Assembly: GCA_013151365.1 (NCBI GenBank)
Contig: JAADIK010000191.1
Location: 1-17,111, forward strand
Direction of reading: 5' to 3'
Length of the DNA stretch: 17,111 nt
Source: Deltaproteobacteria bacterium
Lineage (GTDB): Bacteria; Desulfobacterota; Desulfobulbia; Desulfobulbales; Desulfobulbaceae
The number at the start of each line of letters is the position of its first letter. Positions within the stretch are counted from its first letter, which is position 1. Positions 7,991 to 15,775 of the stretch are shown here, piece after piece. The position numbers were made by a program, and so were the translations under genes. A model generated the notes under the pieces. That model was given only the letters and a program-made list of their open reading frames with translations. It was not told the DNA's origin and made no database searches.

Positions 7991-8019
7991 CATATAATTT
8001 GTTGCACAATCAATGTCAA
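7991..8019 (-). promoter_or_regulatory. Sigma-70 promoter of aprBA
   Basis: On the minus strand a consensus -35 box TTGACA (8014-8019) and a -10 box TATATG (7991-7996) are separated by exactly 17 nt. The spacer carries an imperfect palindrome, TTGT-GCA-ACAA, which could be an activator or redox-sensor half-site. It does not fit the 18-bp Rex or the TGTGA-N6-TCACA consensus. The predicted start near 7984 gives a leader of about 240 nt. Confidence 0.7.
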
Positions 8020-8077
8020 GAAAAATCGTAACGACTCAGGTGGATAGACAGGCAATCCGGACGCCGGTTCCGCGGAC

Positions 8078-10231
8078 TTATTCCGAGTAACCGGCGCGGG
8101 CAAAAACCTCACGGGGGCGGGAGCCATCGGCCGGGCCGACGATCCCTTCCTTTTCCATCATTTCAATCATCCGGGCCGCGCGATTATAGCCCACCCGGAG
8201 CCGGCGCTGGACCATGGAGATTGAAGCCTGCCCCGTTTCGGTCACGATGGCCACGGCCTCATCGTACTTTTCATCATACTCCCCGGCCTCCTCATCGTCC
8301 GTTGCCGGCTCGTCCTCGACCCCCCTGAGTACGGCTTCGTCATACTCCGCCTTACCCTGTTTCTTGAGAAAGGTCACGATCCGCTCCGTTTCCTCCTCGG
8401 AGATATAGGCGCCGTGGATGCGTTGCAGCTTGGCCGCTCCGGGCGGCAGGAAGAGCATATCGCCGTCGCCGAGCAGGTGTTCGGCGCCGCTGCCGTCCAG
8501 GATCGTCCTGGAGTCCACCTTGGAGGAGACCTTGAAAGAAATCCGGGCCGGGAAGTTGGCCTTGATCAGTCCCGTAAGGACATCAACCGAGGGCCGCTGG
8601 GTGGCGAGCATGATATGCATGCCGGCCGCGCGGGCCATCTGGGCCAGGCGGGCGATGGAGTTTTCCACATCCTTGGAGGCCACCATCATCAGGTCTGCCA
8701 GCTCATCCACAATAATAACAATATAGGGCAGTTTCTCCTCGGCAATCTCGTTGTAGGAGAGAAAAGACTTGACCTTTTTTTCCTCCAGCAGACGATAGCG
8801 CCGCTCCATTTCCCTGACCGCCCAGATAAGCGCCCGGCTGGCCATTTTCGGTTCCACCACCACCGGATGCAGAAGGTGCGGGATGTCCTCGTAAACCGAC
8901 AGCTCGATCCGCTTGGGGTCGACCAGCAGCAACCGGACCTCATCGGGCGTTGACTTGAAGAGGATGGAGGCGATAAAGGCGTTGATGGCCACCGATTTAC
9001 CGGCGCCGGTAGCCCCGGCAATGAGCAGATGCGGCATCTTCGTGAAATCGGCAACAACCGGGTGGCCGACCACGTCAAGCCCCAGGGCCAGACTGAGTCT
9101 TGAGTTTGAGTTCCCGTACTCCTCCGTCAGGAGAATATCGCGAAGGAAAACGGTCTTGCGGACCGGGTTGGGAATCTCGATCCCGAGGGCCGCCTTACCG
9201 GGGATGGAACCGACAATCCGGACCCGGTCCACCTTGAGCGCCATGGCCAGGTCATCGGCCAGCGAAACGATCTTGTTGATTTTTACTCCCGGCGCAGGCG
9301 CATACTCATAGGTGGTCACGACCGGTCCGGGCGAGATCCCCTCCACGTTCCCGTAGACGCCGAAATCTTCGAGCTTGGCCACGAGGACCTTGCTGACCCG
9401 GTAAAAATGTTCTTTATCAATGCGGATTTCCTGCTGATCGTGGCGGGCCAGCAGGGTCACGGGCGGCAACTGGTAATCCCCGCTCCGCGGCGGCCGCGGG
9501 GTAAACTCTTCGTCTTCCGTCTCGGCCGCCAGCTTCAGCAACACCGGCTCATGCACGGCCGGCACCGCCGCCGACTGCGCGGCGGGGGGAGAGGAACTGC
9601 CGACCACCGGTCCCTGTTTACCGTTGCCGTTTTTCCTGGCCGCCGGACTTACGGGCAACGCCTTCGGCAGGCGCTTGCCCACCTTGCCGCCCGTCCGCCA
9701 CAACCACTTGCCGGCGCCGAAGGGTGAAAAACGCACTGCGGCCATGAGAGAAAAAATAAGTAGCAGCAGCAACAGGAGGACGGAGCCGGCCTCCCCCATA
9801 AAGCGGCCGAGCAGCCTCCAGATCAGGCCGCCGAGATAGCCGCCCGGGGTAATAAACTCCGGCGGGAAAACAAGCTGCGCAGTGGTTGCCAGCAGACCGC
9901 TGGTGGAGATCAGGATACCGGTAATACCGGCAACCACAAAAGGCAGCCGATTGGCGGTCCCGCCGGGCATGAGAACGGACATCGAGGTATAGATCAGGAT
10001 CAGGACCGGGAAAAAGGCGGTCAGGCCGAAAAAGCTGAACAGACAGTGCGCGATATAGTAGCCGATGGAGCCGCACCAGTTCGCCGCCGGCGCCTGGAGG
10101 GCCGGATGTTCCGCCAGCAGCGGCCGGGCGTAGCTGACAAAGCAGAGCAGGAGAAAAAGGGCGAGAAAGAGACAGAACATCGCCACGACTTCCTGCCGGG
10201 CGCCCGGTTTCTTCTTTTTAGGCAACGGCAT
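8078..10231 (-). CDS. ftsK: DNA translocase FtsK/SpoIIIE
   Basis: This 717-residue protein is a complete but short-linker FtsK. About four transmembrane segments occupy residues 14-34, 65-88, 97-120 and 147-166. A Pro/Ala/Ser-rich linker spans about 190-250. The alpha/beta motor domain has Walker A GATGAGKS (406-413), Walker B VIIVDELADL (505-514) and TQRPSVD (544-550). The C-terminal winged-helix gamma domain (about 652-717), which reads KOPS sites on DNA, is present. The protein moves chromosomal DNA through the closing septum and activates XerCD at dif. The start at 10231 has a GGAAAG element only 3 nt upstream, which is weak but is the best available. It follows nusB by 102 nt with no obvious promoter or terminator, so it may be the tail of the rib-nusB transcript. 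Confidence 0.96.
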   Translation of the reverse strand: MPLPKKKKPGARQEVVAMFCLFLALFLLLCFVSYARPLLAEHPALQAPAANWCGSIGYYIAHCLFSFFGLTAFFPVLILIYTSMSVLMPGGTANRLPFVVAGITGILISTSGLLATTAQLVFPPEFITPGGYLGGLIWRLLGRFMGEAGSVLLLLLLLIFSLMAAVRFSPFGAGKWLWRTGGKVGKRLPKALPVSPAARKNGNGKQGPVVGSSSPPAAQSAAVPAVHEPVLLKLAAETEDEEFTPRPPRSGDYQLPPVTLLARHDQQEIRIDKEHFYRVSKVLVAKLEDFGVYGNVEGISPGPVVTTYEYAPAPGVKINKIVSLADDLAMALKVDRVRIVGSIPGKAALGIEIPNPVRKTVFLRDILLTEEYGNSNSRLSLALGLDVVGHPVVADFTKMPHLLIAGATGAGKSVAINAFIASILFKSTPDEVRLLLVDPKRIELSVYEDIPHLLHPVVVEPKMASRALIWAVREMERRYRLLEEKKVKSFLSYNEIAEEKLPYIVIIVDELADLMMVASKDVENSIARLAQMARAAGMHIMLATQRPSVDVLTGLIKANFPARISFKVSSKVDSRTILDGSGAEHLLGDGDMLFLPPGAAKLQRIHGAYISEEETERIVTFLKKQGKAEYDEAVLRGVEDEPATDDEEAGEYDEKYDEAVAIVTETGQASISMVQRRLRVGYNRAARMIEMMEKEGIVGPADGSRPREVFARAGYSE

Positions 10232-10333
10232 AATCTTTCCGACAAGCGGACAACAGGGACAGGGGCATTGACGGGACCGTTTTACACTTGCTTAAAAAGA
10301 TCGGCACAAAGATCATAAATGACAGTCCTGAAT

Positions 10334-10750
10334 TCAGGAATTCTCCTGCACCGCATCCAGAATACCGTTAATAAAGGGGACTGAATCGGCAATAGAATAG
10401 CGCTTGGCAATTTCCAGGGCCTCGTTGATGGCAACCCGGGCCGGAACATCGTCGCAATAACGCATCTCGAAGACAGCGATACGCAGGATATTGCGGTCAA
10501 CCAGGGACATCCGCTCAAGGCGCCAGTTATGGGAATGAGCGGCGAGCAAGGCATTGATATCATCCAGGTGGCCGCAGATACCGCGGACCAGCTGCCGGAC
10601 ATAGGGCAACGCTTTTCTGCCGGCATCAAAATTGGCACCGAACTCTGCCAGTTCCGCTTCAATTGCTTCCAGGTCACCGGCACGTTGTTGAAAATCATGG
10701 CCGAACAGAAACTGCAGGGCGATTTCCCTGGACTTACGACGTAATCCCAT
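10334..10750 (-). CDS. nusB: Transcription antitermination factor NusB
   Basis: This 138-residue protein shows the NusB fold signature: an N-terminal RRKSREIALQFLF stretch, a central WRLERMSLVDRNILRIAVFEM block (about 76-96), and VAINEALEIAKRYS (106-119). NusB binds boxA RNA with NusE (ribosomal protein S10) to prevent premature termination in rRNA operons. Linkage to ribH is common across bacteria and supports the call. No Shine-Dalgarno precedes the ATG (the upstream bases are AACTGAAACTGAAAC), so initiation may rely on an unstructured, A-rich leader. The 105-nt gap to ribH contains a hairpin. The TGA stop lies inside a perfect 14-bp palindrome at 10326-10339, likely incidental. Confidence 0.94.
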   Translation of the reverse strand: MGLRRKSREIALQFLFGHDFQQRAGDLEAIEAELAEFGANFDAGRKALPYVRQLVRGICGHLDDINALLAAHSHNWRLERMSLVDRNILRIAVFEMRYCDDVPARVAINEALEIAKRYSIADSVPFINGILDAVQENS

Positions 10751-10814
10751 GTTTCAGTTTCAGTTAAAAGTTGTCAAGTTCATACGGTTAGTCAAGTCCG
10801 GTCGCCCTTCAAAC

Positions 10815-10849
10815 AGAGGTCCGGGCGTTTCCGGATGAACACCACCTCT
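10815..10849 (-). promoter_or_regulatory. Bulged hairpin between ribH and nusB
   Basis: AGAGG (10815-10819) with TCCGG (10820-10824) pairs with CCGGA (10831-10835) and CCTCT (10845-10849). This gives a 10-bp stem with a 6-nt loop and a 9-nt one-sided bulge. It lies 7 nt after the ribH stop codon. No T-tract follows, so termination is unlikely. RNA processing or mRNA stability is a more plausible role. Confidence 0.4.
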
Positions 10850-10855
10850 AAACTT

Positions 10856-11326
10856 TCAACTCTCCAGCTTGACAAGCAGATTGATCATTTCCAGGGCGGC
10901 AACCGCCACATCCGAACCCTTGTTGCCGGCCTTGGTACCGGCCCGTTCAACGGCCTGTTCAATGCTCTCCGTGGTCAGCACCCCGAAAAGTACCGGCACG
11001 CCGGAATCCAGCATGACCTGGGCCGTGCCCTTGGCCACTTCCCCGGCCACATAGTCAAAATGGGGAGTGGCGCCGCGGATAACGGCCCCCAGCACGATTA
11101 CGGCATCATACCGGCCCGACCTGGCCATCTTCTGGGCGACAAGCGGTATTTCAAAGGCGCCCGGCACCCGGGCCACGTCGATATCATCATCATCCACCCC
11201 GGAGCGGACCAGACTGTCAACGGCCCCTTCCAGCAATTTTTCCGCAATAAACGAGTTGAACCTGGCAACGACGATTCCAAGTTTTCTTCCCGTGCCCTGC
11301 AGACTTCCTTCAATATAATGTGCCAT
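10856..11326 (-). CDS. ribH: 6,7-dimethyl-8-ribityllumazine synthase
   Basis: This 156-residue enzyme condenses 5-amino-6-ribitylaminouracil with 3,4-dihydroxy-2-butanone 4-phosphate to form lumazine, the penultimate riboflavin step. Hallmarks are ARFN (21-24), VPGAFE (54-59), GAVIRGATPHFDYV (80-93, with the conserved His89) and GTKAGNKG (130-137). The chosen ATG at 11326 gives the usual family length and has GAGG 5 nt upstream. An in-frame GTG at 11407 overlaps the ribBA stop as GTGA and has GGGAG before it. It would add 27 residues rich in Arg that do not look like family sequence, so I rejected it. The gene lies 77 nt after ribBA in the same operon. Confidence 0.96.
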   Translation of the reverse strand: MAHYIEGSLQGTGRKLGIVVARFNSFIAEKLLEGAVDSLVRSGVDDDDIDVARVPGAFEIPLVAQKMARSGRYDAVIVLGAVIRGATPHFDYVAGEVAKGTAQVMLDSGVPVLFGVLTTESIEQAVERAGTKAGNKGSDVAVAALEMINLLVKLES

Positions 11327-11403
11327 ATCCGCCTCTAGCTTTCGTCCCGACTCCCGAATTATTGTGCGGCAAGACGCCGCCCATCCTCTCCGTCTCCCGG
11401 CAA

Positions 11404-12651
11404 TCACGGATCTCCCGATACGTCCTCAAGGGATGGCTCCTCACCATAGATCTCCAGGATATGTCCCATTTTGTCCCGCTTGCATTTCATATATTCCTTA
11501 TTTTCCGGCTCACAGAGGATCTCGATGGGGAAGCGGGCCACCACCTCGAGGCCGTAACCCTCCAGGCCGACAATCTTTTTGGGATTGTTGGTCAGAAGCT
11601 GCATCTTCCGTACTCCGAGATCACGGAGGATCTGGGCGCCGATCCCGTAATCGCGCAGGTCCGGCTTAAAGCCGAGTTGGACGTTGGCCTCCACCGTATC
11701 AAGCCCTTCATTATCCTGGAGCGTATACGCCTTGAGCTTGTTCACCAGGCCGATGCCCCGTCCCTCCTGACGCATGTAAAGGATCACCCCGACGCCCTCC
11801 TGATCGACCATGCGCATGGCGGCATGGAGCTGGGAGCCGCAGTCGCAGCGCGCCGAGCCGAAGACATCGCCGGTCAGACACTCGGAATGCACGCGGACCA
11901 TGACCGGTTTCGCCGGATCGATCTCGCCCTTCACCAGGGCGAGATGTTCAAAGTTGTCCACATCGTTCGTATAGACCACGGCCCGGAACTCACCGGCGTG
12001 ACGGGTGGGCAGGCGGGCTTCGGCGGCGCGGTGGACCAGGATGTCCATGCGCAACCGGTAGGCAACCAGGTCGGCGATGGTGGCGATCTTGATATCATAC
12101 TCGGCGGCGAATTTCTGCAGATCCGGCATCCGGGCCATGGTGCCGTCTTCCTTCATGACTTCGCAGATGACCCCGGCGGTACGCATGCCGGCAAGACGGG
12201 CCAGGTCCACCGAGCCTTCGGTCTGGCCGGTCCGGACCAGGACCCCGCCGGCCCGGGCCTTGAGCGGGAAGACATGGCCGGGACTGATAATATCACTCGG
12301 CCGGGCATCCGGCGCCACCGCGGCGCTGATGGTCCGGGCCCGGTCGGCGGCGGAAATCCCCGTCGTCACCCCGGTGCGGGCCTCGATACTGATGGTAAAA
12401 CCGGTACCATAGGGCGACTTGTTATCCTGCACCATCATGGGCAGATTCAGTTGCTGAATCATATCCGGACTCATGGCCAGGCAGATCAGGCCGCGACCAT
12501 GGGTGGCCATGAAATTGATGGCCTCGGGCGTGACCGCCTCCGCAGCCATGCAGAGATCGCCCTCATTTTCCCGGTCCTCGTCATCCACCAGGATGATCAT
12601 TTTCCCGGCCCGGATATCCTCTACCACATCTTCAATTGCACTGATTGTCAT
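11404..12651 (-). CDS. ribBA: Bifunctional DHBP synthase / GTP cyclohydrolase II
   Basis: This 415-residue fusion supplies both precursors of riboflavin. The N-terminal RibB domain (about 1-200) makes 3,4-dihydroxy-2-butanone 4-phosphate from ribulose-5-phosphate and has the acidic DDEDRENEGD (23-32) and RTGQTEGSVDL (140-150). The C-terminal RibA domain (about 205-400) opens GTP and has the zinc ligands C258, C269 and C271 in SECLTGDVFGSARCDC, plus MRQEGRGIGL (294-303). Both active sites look intact. The ATG at 12651 has GAGG at 12658-12661 with 6-nt spacing. An in-frame TTG at 12663 lies at the foot of a hairpin and is disfavoured. It is 34 nt after ribE. Confidence 0.96.
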   Translation of the reverse strand: MTISAIEDVVEDIRAGKMIILVDDEDRENEGDLCMAAEAVTPEAINFMATHGRGLICLAMSPDMIQQLNLPMMVQDNKSPYGTGFTISIEARTGVTTGISAADRARTISAAVAPDARPSDIISPGHVFPLKARAGGVLVRTGQTEGSVDLARLAGMRTAGVICEVMKEDGTMARMPDLQKFAAEYDIKIATIADLVAYRLRMDILVHRAAEARLPTRHAGEFRAVVYTNDVDNFEHLALVKGEIDPAKPVMVRVHSECLTGDVFGSARCDCGSQLHAAMRMVDQEGVGVILYMRQEGRGIGLVNKLKAYTLQDNEGLDTVEANVQLGFKPDLRDYGIGAQILRDLGVRKMQLLTNNPKKIVGLEGYGLEVVARFPIEILCEPENKEYMKCKRDKMGHILEIYGEEPSLEDVSGDP

Positions 12652-12661
12652 GTCATACCTC

Positions 12662-12685
12662 AACTCCCGCCCCGAAGGTGGAGTT
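12662..12685 (-). promoter_or_regulatory. TTCG-loop hairpin between ribE and ribBA
   Basis: On the minus strand AACTCC (12680-12685) pairs with GGAGTT (12662-12667), and an inner CC-TTCG-GG tetraloop stem closes it. It fills the ribE-ribBA gap and ends next to the ribBA Shine-Dalgarno (12658-12661). It could set relative expression of the two genes or mark a processing site. There is no T-tract. Confidence 0.45.
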
Positions 12686-13342
12686 CTATTTCAAAAAACC
12701 GTGTTCCGCCAGAAACGAGGAACTCATACCGCCGCCCTTTTCAGGCTCCGTTGATTTTGCCGCCAACAATTTTTCCACGTACTTGCCGATGATGTCAACC
12801 TCGACATTCACCAGGTCTCCCGGTTTCAAGGCGCCCAGGGTCGTCATTGCCAGGGTGTGGGGAATAATGGAGATCGAAAACCGCTCACCCTCACAACTGT
12901 TGACCGTGAGGCTGACCCCGTCAATGGCCACCGATCCCTTTTCAATAACATATTTTGCCAGACTGCGAGCCAAAGAAAAAGAAAACAGGGTAAAATCTCC
13001 CGCGGCCCGGCGATCGACCACCCGGCTCCGCCCATCGACATGACCGCTGACCAGGTGGCCGCCAAGGCGGTCGCTGAGCCTGAGCGCCCGCTCCAGGTTG
13101 ACCATGCCGCCCACCCGCAGGGCGCCGAGTCCCGTCCGGGACAGCGTCTCCGGCGACACATCCACCGTAAAGCGGTTCTCCCGGATATCAAGGGCCGTCA
13201 GGCAGACACCGTTTACGGCAATGGACTCCCCCTCTTCCGGATCGGGCAGGGCGAAATCGGCCTCCAGGCTGAAAACCATGCCGCCGCCGGCCGGCCGCTG
13301 CCGCACCACCGTCCCCCGGCCCTGGACAATACCGGTAAACAC
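12686..13342 (-). CDS. ribE: Riboflavin synthase alpha subunit
   Basis: This 218-residue enzyme dismutates two lumazines to riboflavin. It begins with the invariant MFTGIVQ and shows the family's internal duplication: SIAVNGVCLTA (40-50) in the first lumazine-binding domain and SVAIDGVSLTV (137-147) in the second. GHLVSGHVDG (95-104) lies at the domain junction. A Ser/Gly-rich tail of about 20 residues follows the second domain. The start codon is GTG at 13342, only 3 nt after the stop of the upstream TPR gene. Its AGGGG Shine-Dalgarno lies in the end of that gene, so translation is likely coupled. Some authors call the same gene ribC or ribE. Confidence 0.96.
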   Translation of the reverse strand: MFTGIVQGRGTVVRQRPAGGGMVFSLEADFALPDPEEGESIAVNGVCLTALDIRENRFTVDVSPETLSRTGLGALRVGGMVNLERALRLSDRLGGHLVSGHVDGRSRVVDRRAAGDFTLFSFSLARSLAKYVIEKGSVAIDGVSLTVNSCEGERFSISIIPHTLAMTTLGALKPGDLVNVEVDIIGKYVEKLLAAKSTEPEKGGGMSSSFLAEHGFLK

Positions 13343-13345
13343 TTA

Positions 13346-13951
13346 CTACCCCTGTTCGACCATGGCGGCGCGTTCTGCAAATTCACGGGCTTCGGCGCGG
13401 TGCTTGAAGTTGGCATGGATGGAGGCCACGGTGCGCAGGGCATCGGCCGCCTTCTCTTTTTCACCCTGCTCCATGAAGATCTCGGCAATGACCTCGAGAA
13501 TTTCCACGGTACCCTTGGGGTTCCTGGTCACCGCGTAATAATCAATGATATCGAAGAGCAGATCCAGCGCCTTGTCCAGCTCACCAAGTCTTTTATAGAC
13601 GCCGGCCATCTTCTTGTTGAGGGCCTGGATGGACAGGGCATCTTTTTCTTTCTCGCAGATGGCGACAACGCGGCGGAAATGCTCAAGAGCCATCCCGTAC
13701 TCTTCCCTGGCGACACAGACATCGCCGAGACGATCAGCGGCATTGGCTATCCCCTGTTCGTCGCCCTGCTCTTCAAAGCCCACCAGGGCATTGTGGAAGG
13801 CATTGGCCGCCTGGGCATATTCGCCCTGTTGCAAAAAATCCCGGCCGGCCTTGTAATCCGCCTTGGCCGGATCGTTGAGCGCCTCGTCTTCCTTCGCCGG
13901 GGCTTCCCCCACGGGGCCGATTGAATTCAATGGTTGCAGCTGCTCACTCAC
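13346..13951 (-). CDS. TPR protein of unknown function (gene 3 of the trio)
   Basis: This 201-residue, apparently soluble protein has no signal peptide. After a disordered N-terminus of about 27 residues it has roughly four helical-hairpin repeats near 28-61, 68-101, 108-141 and 148-181. The roughly 40-residue period resembles kinesin-light-chain-type TPRs rather than the 34-residue class. The repeats carry typical TPR positions such as A..G..FL..GEY..A and LG.V...R.EY..AL. Such proteins bind other proteins; no partner can be named. The start is GTG at 13951 with a G-rich Shine-Dalgarno (AGGGGGG) 8 nt upstream. It overlaps the preceding gene by 8 nt and ends 3 nt before ribE. The tight packing suggests co-expression of this protein with the HEAT-like protein and riboflavin synthase. 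Confidence 0.85.
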   Translation of the reverse strand: MSEQLQPLNSIGPVGEAPAKEDEALNDPAKADYKAGRDFLQQGEYAQAANAFHNALVGFEEQGDEQGIANAADRLGDVCVAREEYGMALEHFRRVVAICEKEKDALSIQALNKKMAGVYKRLGELDKALDLLFDIIDYYAVTRNPKGTVEILEVIAEIFMEQGEKEKAADALRTVASIHANFKHRAEAREFAERAAMVEQG

Positions 13952-15092
13952 TTGTCTTTCCCCCCTGATTATGGATCAATTCTCCGGCCCGGACCGCCAG
14001 TTCCGCTACCGTGAAGCGCACGGGCCGACCCTGCTCGTAAATGACTATTTCACTTTGATCATTTTCCAGGCCCATAACCTGGAAAGCCGCCTCGGTAGCC
14101 CGAAGACGACCGAGCAGCCTGGCCATGAGCCCCCTCACCACCGGGTTCGGATGGCCGAGAAAATGGAAGGTGCCGTAAAACGGCGTATTCCTGACCAGAT
14201 CGGGCCGTACTGCCGCGATCTCGCCCAGGGCCCAGACCACCTGTTCCTGGGTCGCGGGATCGCCCATATAGTTGAGCAGATAGCGGGTAAAGGCACCATA
14301 GATATCGGGGCGCGCGGCAATGATCGCGCCGATCGCCTCGACCATGCCCCAGGAGGTCGCCGCCGAATCGGAGCAGGCCTCGAAAAGCCGGTGGAGGAGG
14401 TCCGCCACCGGTCCGGGCTCGCGGTCGGCCACCCGGGCACAGACCTGGCCGATAATCCAGGCCGTATGATAACGGCCGGCCTCGTCCGGGTCGTAGAGCA
14501 GACGCTGCAAAAAACGCAGGGTCCGCCGGTCATCGAGACAATAATCCACCAGGGCGTCGACATCGCCCTCGGCGGTCAGTTTTTTCACCAGGGGCTTATC
14601 GGCCCGCTTCTTCCGTCGCTGCGGATCGCGTTGCGCTTCGCCCGCCGGCCGGGCGGCGGCAGGTGCGGCCGCGGTTTTCCGGTCCGCTTCTTCCTGCTGC
14701 TCGTTTTTGTTCTTGAACCGATTGGCAATCTCGGCCACATCCTTGTGCAGCCTGACAAAGTACAGAACCCCGTTAACCACGCGGCCGTCCAGATTACCGG
14801 CCTCGACGACCTGATGGGTCTGTTCGTCATAGTGCTCGATCCGGCCGGTCAGATAATCATCTTCCGGCAGGAGTTCCCAGGCCAGGTCCCAGTCATTGTT
14901 ACAGGCATAGACCAGACATTCCACTATGGCGGCGCCTACATTATAGCCGGTGGCGTCACAGACGTAAACCGCCCCGCATTCACAGCTGCCCAGCGGGAAC
15001 TCGGTCATTTTCCGCTCCCTGGCATCCGTGGCCCGGCCCACGTCCATGCCGCAGAAGGGACACCACGGTTTGACTGTGCGATGATTATCCAT
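13944..15092 (-). CDS. Cys-rich N-terminal / HEAT-like repeat protein, unknown function
   Basis: This 382-residue soluble protein has three parts. The N-terminal 100 residues hold a possible metal site: CPFC (11-14), CEC (37-39) and Cys45. A charged Ala/Arg/Lys/Glu-rich linker spans about 128-168. The C-terminal half (about 174-340) has helical repeats resembling HEAT or PBS-lyase repeats, for example RYHTAWIIGQVCARV and QEQVVWALGEIAAVRP. The C-terminal part reminds me of the DVU0298-type HEAT proteins of sulfate reducers; this is recollection and unverified. No function is known to me. I chose ATG 15092, 2 nt after the upstream stop; a TTG at 15098 overlaps that stop and is an alternative. 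There is no clear Shine-Dalgarno, so translation is probably coupled to the upstream TPR gene. Confidence 0.8.
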   Translation of the reverse strand: MDNHRTVKPWCPFCGMDVGRATDARERKMTEFPLGSCECGAVYVCDATGYNVGAAIVECLVYACNNDWDLAWELLPEDDYLTGRIEHYDEQTHQVVEAGNLDGRVVNGVLYFVRLHKDVAEIANRFKNKNEQQEEADRKTAAAPAAARPAGEAQRDPQRRKKRADKPLVKKLTAEGDVDALVDYCLDDRRTLRFLQRLLYDPDEAGRYHTAWIIGQVCARVADREPGPVADLLHRLFEACSDSAATSWGMVEAIGAIIAARPDIYGAFTRYLLNYMGDPATQEQVVWALGEIAAVRPDLVRNTPFYGTFHFLGHPNPVVRGLMARLLGRLRATEAAFQVMGLENDQSEIVIYEQGRPVRFTVAELAVRAGELIHNQGGKTSE

Positions 15093-15094
15093 GT

Positions 15095-15733
15095 TCAACT
15101 GTGACCGAGCTTTTCTTCCAGGGCCTGGGCAAAGCGGTCATCAATCGGGTAGCCGAGTTCACGGGCCTTTTCCACGTTTTTCTTCGATTCCTCGAAATCA
15201 CCCTTGAAATAGAGGGCCACCGCCAGGTTGTTTCTGGCCATAGCCGAGTCGGGTTCAATCGTCACGGCCTGGCGCGCCGCCTCAACCGCTTTTTCGTCCT
15301 CTTCCTTCATGGTCAGGGCCGAGGTCAGGTTGATCCAGGCGGTCACCAGGTCGGGAATGATCTGCGTGGCCCTGGTGTAGGACTCAATCGCCTCGTCAAT
15401 CAGATTCTGGCGCTGCCGGATCAGGCCGATGTTGACATGGGCTTCAGCCATGTTCGGCGTAACTTTCAAGGCCCGCTCATTCAGCTCCAGGGCCCGGTCG
15501 ACGTCACCCTTGTCAAAGAAAATGGCCCCGAGATTAATCAGGCTTTCCACGGACTGGTCGTCCAGCTCGATCGCCTTGCTCAGTTCACGGACGGCATCGT
15601 CAACCCGGCCGGCCTGGCGGTACACCAGGCCCAGCTGATGATGGACAAAGACACTGTCGGGCTTCTCCGCGCAGGCCTTCTCAAGCTCTGTAATCACTGT
15701 AGCGAGATCAATTTTCTTCTGCGTATCTGACAT
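15095..15733 (-). CDS. TPR protein of unknown function (gene 1 of the trio)
   Basis: This 212-residue protein is almost wholly built of five canonical 34-residue TPRs at about 27-60, 61-94, 95-128, 129-162 and 163-196. Typical positions are seen, such as HHQLGLVYRQAGRVDDAV and NLGAIFFDKGDVDRAL. No signal peptide or membrane segment is present, so a cytoplasmic protein-protein scaffold is likely. The ATG at 15733 has AAGGA with 6-nt spacing. It is the first gene after the promoter at 15802-15829 and runs directly into the HEAT-like gene. The partner and pathway cannot be read from the sequence. Confidence 0.87.
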   Translation of the reverse strand: MSDTQKKIDLATVITELEKACAEKPDSVFVHHQLGLVYRQAGRVDDAVRELSKAIELDDQSVESLINLGAIFFDKGDVDRALELNERALKVTPNMAEAHVNIGLIRQRQNLIDEAIESYTRATQIIPDLVTAWINLTSALTMKEEDEKAVEAARQAVTIEPDSAMARNNLAVALYFKGDFEESKKNVEKARELGYPIDDRFAQALEEKLGHS

Positions 15734-15775
15734 TGTTTTTCCTTTTTCAAAAGAGGCTGTCTTTAAAGTATCTTG

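Larger units (their letters stand above)
7745..8077 (-). other. Intergenic region with apr promoter and long leader
   Basis: This 333-base gap lies between the ftsK stop and aprB. It contains the apr promoter (7991-8019) and a predicted leader of about 240 nt. In the leader are a spaced dyad AAATGA-N8-TCATTT (7957-7976), a perfect palindrome CAGTTATAACTG (7936-7947), and a bulged hairpin at 7874-7905. There is also a short CGCAG/CTGCG stem near 7850-7870. No convincing ftsK terminator or protein-coding frame was found. Confidence 0.7.

Noticed and set aside
7997..8013. Rex or HcpR operator at the apr promoter
   Set aside because: The palindrome TTGT-N3-ACAA is too short and its spacing does not fit either consensus.
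10300..10339. Terminator after nusB, including the TCCTGAATTCAGGA palindrome
   Set aside because: The palindrome overlaps the stop codon and has no loop or T-tract; a GATC...GATC-TTTTT element nearby has only a 4-bp stem.
11327..11407. GTG start of ribH at 11407 overlapping the ribBA stop
   Set aside because: It has a GGGAG upstream but adds 27 Arg-rich residues not found in lumazine synthases; the ATG at 11326 gives the family length.
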